Part shown: one piece after another, positions 4,938 to 5,351 of the stretch
Position numbering within the stretch: the first letter of the stretch is position 1
Layout of the letters: the number at the start of each line of letters is the position of its first letter
NCBI GenBank assembly: GCA_003542325.1
Contig: DPKV01000097.1
Span: 24,249-29,599 of the forward strand
Direction: 5' to 3'
Source: Anaerolineaceae bacterium
Lineage (GTDB): Bacteria; Chloroflexota; Anaerolineae; Anaerolineales; Anaerolineaceae
Length of the DNA: 5,351 nt
Program-made: the position numbers and the translations under genes
The notes under the pieces: generated by a model
What the model was told of the DNA's origin: nothing
The model's input: only the letters and a program-made list of their open reading frames with translations
Databases searched by the model: none

Positions 4938-5351
4938 ATGGCAACCCAAGTTATCATGCCCAAACTGGGCGAATCCGTTGTAGAAGGCACGGTCACCGCC
5001 TGGCTCAAGCAGGAAGGCGAATCGGTCAGTGAGTTTGAACCGCTGCTTGAAGTGGATACGGATAAAGTATCCACGGAAGTGCCCAGCCCCGCCGGCGGGA
5101 CAATCCTGAAAATCCTGGTTCCCGAGGGCGAAACCGTCGCCGCCCACACCCTCCTGGCCTGGATCGGCGAACCCGGTGAATCCCTGCCGGAAGCGGGCAG
5201 CTTACCTCAAAAACAATCCGAGCACGAGACCAAACCGAACACACCGGTAACAGGTACAGCCCAGCCGGCAGGCCGGAATGCGGACCTCGGTTATATTTCC
5301 CCCGTGGTCGCCCGCCTGGCCCAGGAAAATAAGGTTGATCTCGGTCAGGTC
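4938..5351 (+). CDS. bkdB: 2-oxoacid dehydrogenase E2 (dihydrolipoamide acyltransferase), N-terminal part
   Basis: The frame from ATG at 4938 is open to the right edge (138 residues). Residues 3-77 are a single biotinyl/lipoyl domain: IMPKLGESVVEGTV near the start, and the lipoylation site EVDTDKVSTEVPSP with Lys43 as the attachment residue. A flexible linker rich in Pro, Ala, Thr, Gln and Glu follows (about 80-117). The peripheral subunit-binding domain then begins (SPVVARLAQENKVDLGQV, 121-138) and is cut by the window edge; the catalytic acyltransferase domain is outside. E2 forms the core of the complex and moves the acyl group from E1 to CoA. The AAGGAG at 4927-4932 is 5 nt before the ATG, and the gap from E1 beta is 24 bp, so it is the third gene of the same operon. 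The acyl specificity is inferred from the E1 genes. Confidence 0.93.
   Translation, partial: MATQVIMPKLGESVVEGTVTAWLKQEGESVSEFEPLLEVDTDKVSTEVPSPAGGTILKILVPEGETVAAHTLLAWIGEPGESLPEAGSLPQKQSEHETKPNTPVTGTAQPAGRNADLGYISPVVARLAQENKVDLGQV

Noticed and set aside
4239..5147. 302-aa open frame on the minus strand
   Set aside because: It is antisense to the E1 beta and E2 genes, whose plus-strand proteins match their families from end to end. The low-complexity translation and lack of a ribosome binding site point to a codon-bias shadow.

Overview
The window looks like a chromosomal segment of a mesophilic, probably anaerobic bacterium with moderate GC. The best guess is Chloroflexota (Anaerolineae-like), from the style of the zinc-ribbon SpoU methylase, the GC-rich intergenic palindromes and the odd multidomain protein. 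This lineage call is inference: there is no rRNA or marker gene to confirm it. Five protein genes are intact or extend off an edge as clear fragments, and one further gene is an unusual transposase-derived fusion described below.

Left part, minus strand (1-1113): a SpoU/TrmH-family RNA methyltransferase with an N-terminal zinc ribbon (484-1113) is followed after 49 bp by the N-terminal 144 codons of an ABC transporter ATPase of the ABC-2/NatA-CcmA type (434 to beyond position 1). They are probably co-transcribed.

Middle, about 1114-1548: a 429-bp stretch without genes but full of structure. It holds a perfect 11-bp tandem repeat upstream of the methylase. It has a strong hairpin terminator (1247-1281), best formed in minus-strand RNA. 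It also carries a 171-bp non-coding element (1332-1502) with 16/17-bp terminal inverted repeats and a perfect 10-bp flanking direct duplication, the hallmarks of a MITE. A GC-rich REP-like palindrome lies inside this element.

Middle gene, minus strand (1549-2769): a 406-aa protein. Its C-terminal ~115 residues resemble an IS200/RAYT-type Y1 (HUH) transposase, but both the HUH histidines and the catalytic tyrosine appear to be lost. A long Pro/Glu/Gln-rich linker joins it to an N-terminal domain that may be Roadblock/LC7-like. It looks like a domesticated, catalytically dead transposase domain reused for another role, possibly nucleic-acid binding.

Right part, plus strand (2951-5351): an operon for a branched-chain 2-oxoacid dehydrogenase complex, E1 alpha - E1 beta - E2 (E2 cut by the window edge). 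The genes are tightly packed (8-bp overlap, then 24 bp) and each has a good Shine-Dalgarno sequence. The E1 heterotetramer decarboxylates the 2-oxoacid on thiamine diphosphate, and E2 carries the acyl group on its lipoyl lysine to CoA. A dihydrolipoamide dehydrogenase gene would be expected nearby but is not in the window. The operon is divergent from the transposase-derived gene, and the shared 181-bp region holds a near-perfect AT-rich palindrome that overlaps a TATAAT box.
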